From NCBI GenBank assembly GCA_944322335.1, contig CALUOU010000018.1, forward strand, positions 1-33,567: DNA of 33,567 nt, in the 5' to 3' direction. Positions 33,466 through 33,567 of the stretch are shown here, one piece after another. This DNA comes from an uncultured Bacteroides sp. GTDB taxonomy: Bacteria; Bacteroidota; Bacteroidia; Bacteroidales; Bacteroidaceae. The notes beneath the pieces were generated by a model, which had not been told where the DNA came from, did no database searches, and worked only from the letters and a program-made list of their open reading frames with translations. The position numbers and the translations under genes were made by a program. The stretch's first letter is position 1; every line of letters begins with the position of its first letter.

Positions 33466-33567
33466 ATGAGGAGTACATTCAAGACCGTTTTTTATAGTCA
33501 AAAAGAAATGGTTTGCGAATTACACAAACGGAACTTGAGAGTTAGAAGTGACTCTAACTCTTCTTTA
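33466..33567 (+). CDS. Possible tyrosine recombinase, N-terminus only (cut by right edge)
   Basis: An open frame of 34 codons begins MRSTFKTVFYSQKEMV and runs off the window. MRSTFK-x-x-FY is a common beginning of the tyrosine recombinases of Bacteroides mobile elements and invertases (arm-binding domain). The next residues (CELHKRNLRVRSDSNSSL) do not continue that pattern clearly, so the call is tentative. It has a plausible promoter and an AAGGATT sequence before the start. The nearby tRNA-Gln and repeats would fit an integration site, but no attachment site was identified. Confidence 0.4.
   Translation, partial: MRSTFKTVFYSQKEMVCELHKRNLRVRSDSNSSL

Overview
The window looks like a chromosomal segment of a gut Bacteroidales species (Bacteroides/Phocaeicola type, roughly 50% GC). 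The evidence is Bacteroidetes-style promoters (TAnnTTTG at -7), a Bacteroidetes FtsL-like protein, a long MraY, a DUF4271 gene in the order DUF4271-hemD-rnpA-yidD-tatD-tyrS, and heptamer arrays between genes. The species cannot be fixed from the sequence alone.

Layout. Positions 1-19,082 are one long minus-strand block: rsmH, ftsL-like, ftsI, murE, mraY, murD, ftsW, murG, murC, ftsQ, ftsA, ftsZ (the division and cell wall cluster), then yqeY, an XRE/cupin regulator, an acyl-CoA synthetase and a family 4 glycosyltransferase cut by the left edge. mraZ, which normally opens this cluster in Bacteroides, is not next to rsmH. Positions 19,083-20,380 hold no convincing gene; this gap contains a possible operon promoter, a cluster of GTGAARG words and a tandem-repeat element. 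Positions 20,381-23,320 (+) encode a four-part sulfur-transfer/CoA-disulfide-reductase fusion and a MarR regulator. Positions 23,396-25,430 (-) encode mannonate dehydratase and an SDR mannonate oxidoreductase. Positions 25,650-27,173 (+) carry a promoter, a SAM-II riboswitch and metK. Positions 27,332-32,205 (+) carry a LOG protein, DUF4271, hemD, rnpA, yidD, a TatD-like hydrolase and tyrS, followed by tRNA-Gln(TTG). The right end (32,525-33,465) is non-coding and repeat-rich, and ends in the first 34 codons of a possible tyrosine recombinase.

How the genes work together. The mur and mraY products make the lipid-linked peptidoglycan precursor, MurG completes lipid II, FtsW and FtsI polymerise and crosslink it, and FtsQ, FtsL, FtsA and FtsZ organise the septum. 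MetK makes S-adenosylmethionine, which RsmH uses and which the riboswitch would sense.

Most interesting signals. (1) A composite element built of three kinds of 22- or 23-bp periodic arrays occurs twice, about 13 kb apart and in inverted orientation (19,807-20,140 and 32,800-33,195). (2) A 7-bp array (consensus CRCTAAY, read on the coding strand) fills most gaps between the minus-strand genes and places stop codons in all frames; it even encodes the last codons of two proteins. (3) A SAM-II riboswitch lies unusually far upstream of metK. (4) A 10-bp direct repeat resembling an MraZ box sits in the presumed dcw promoter although mraZ is missing.
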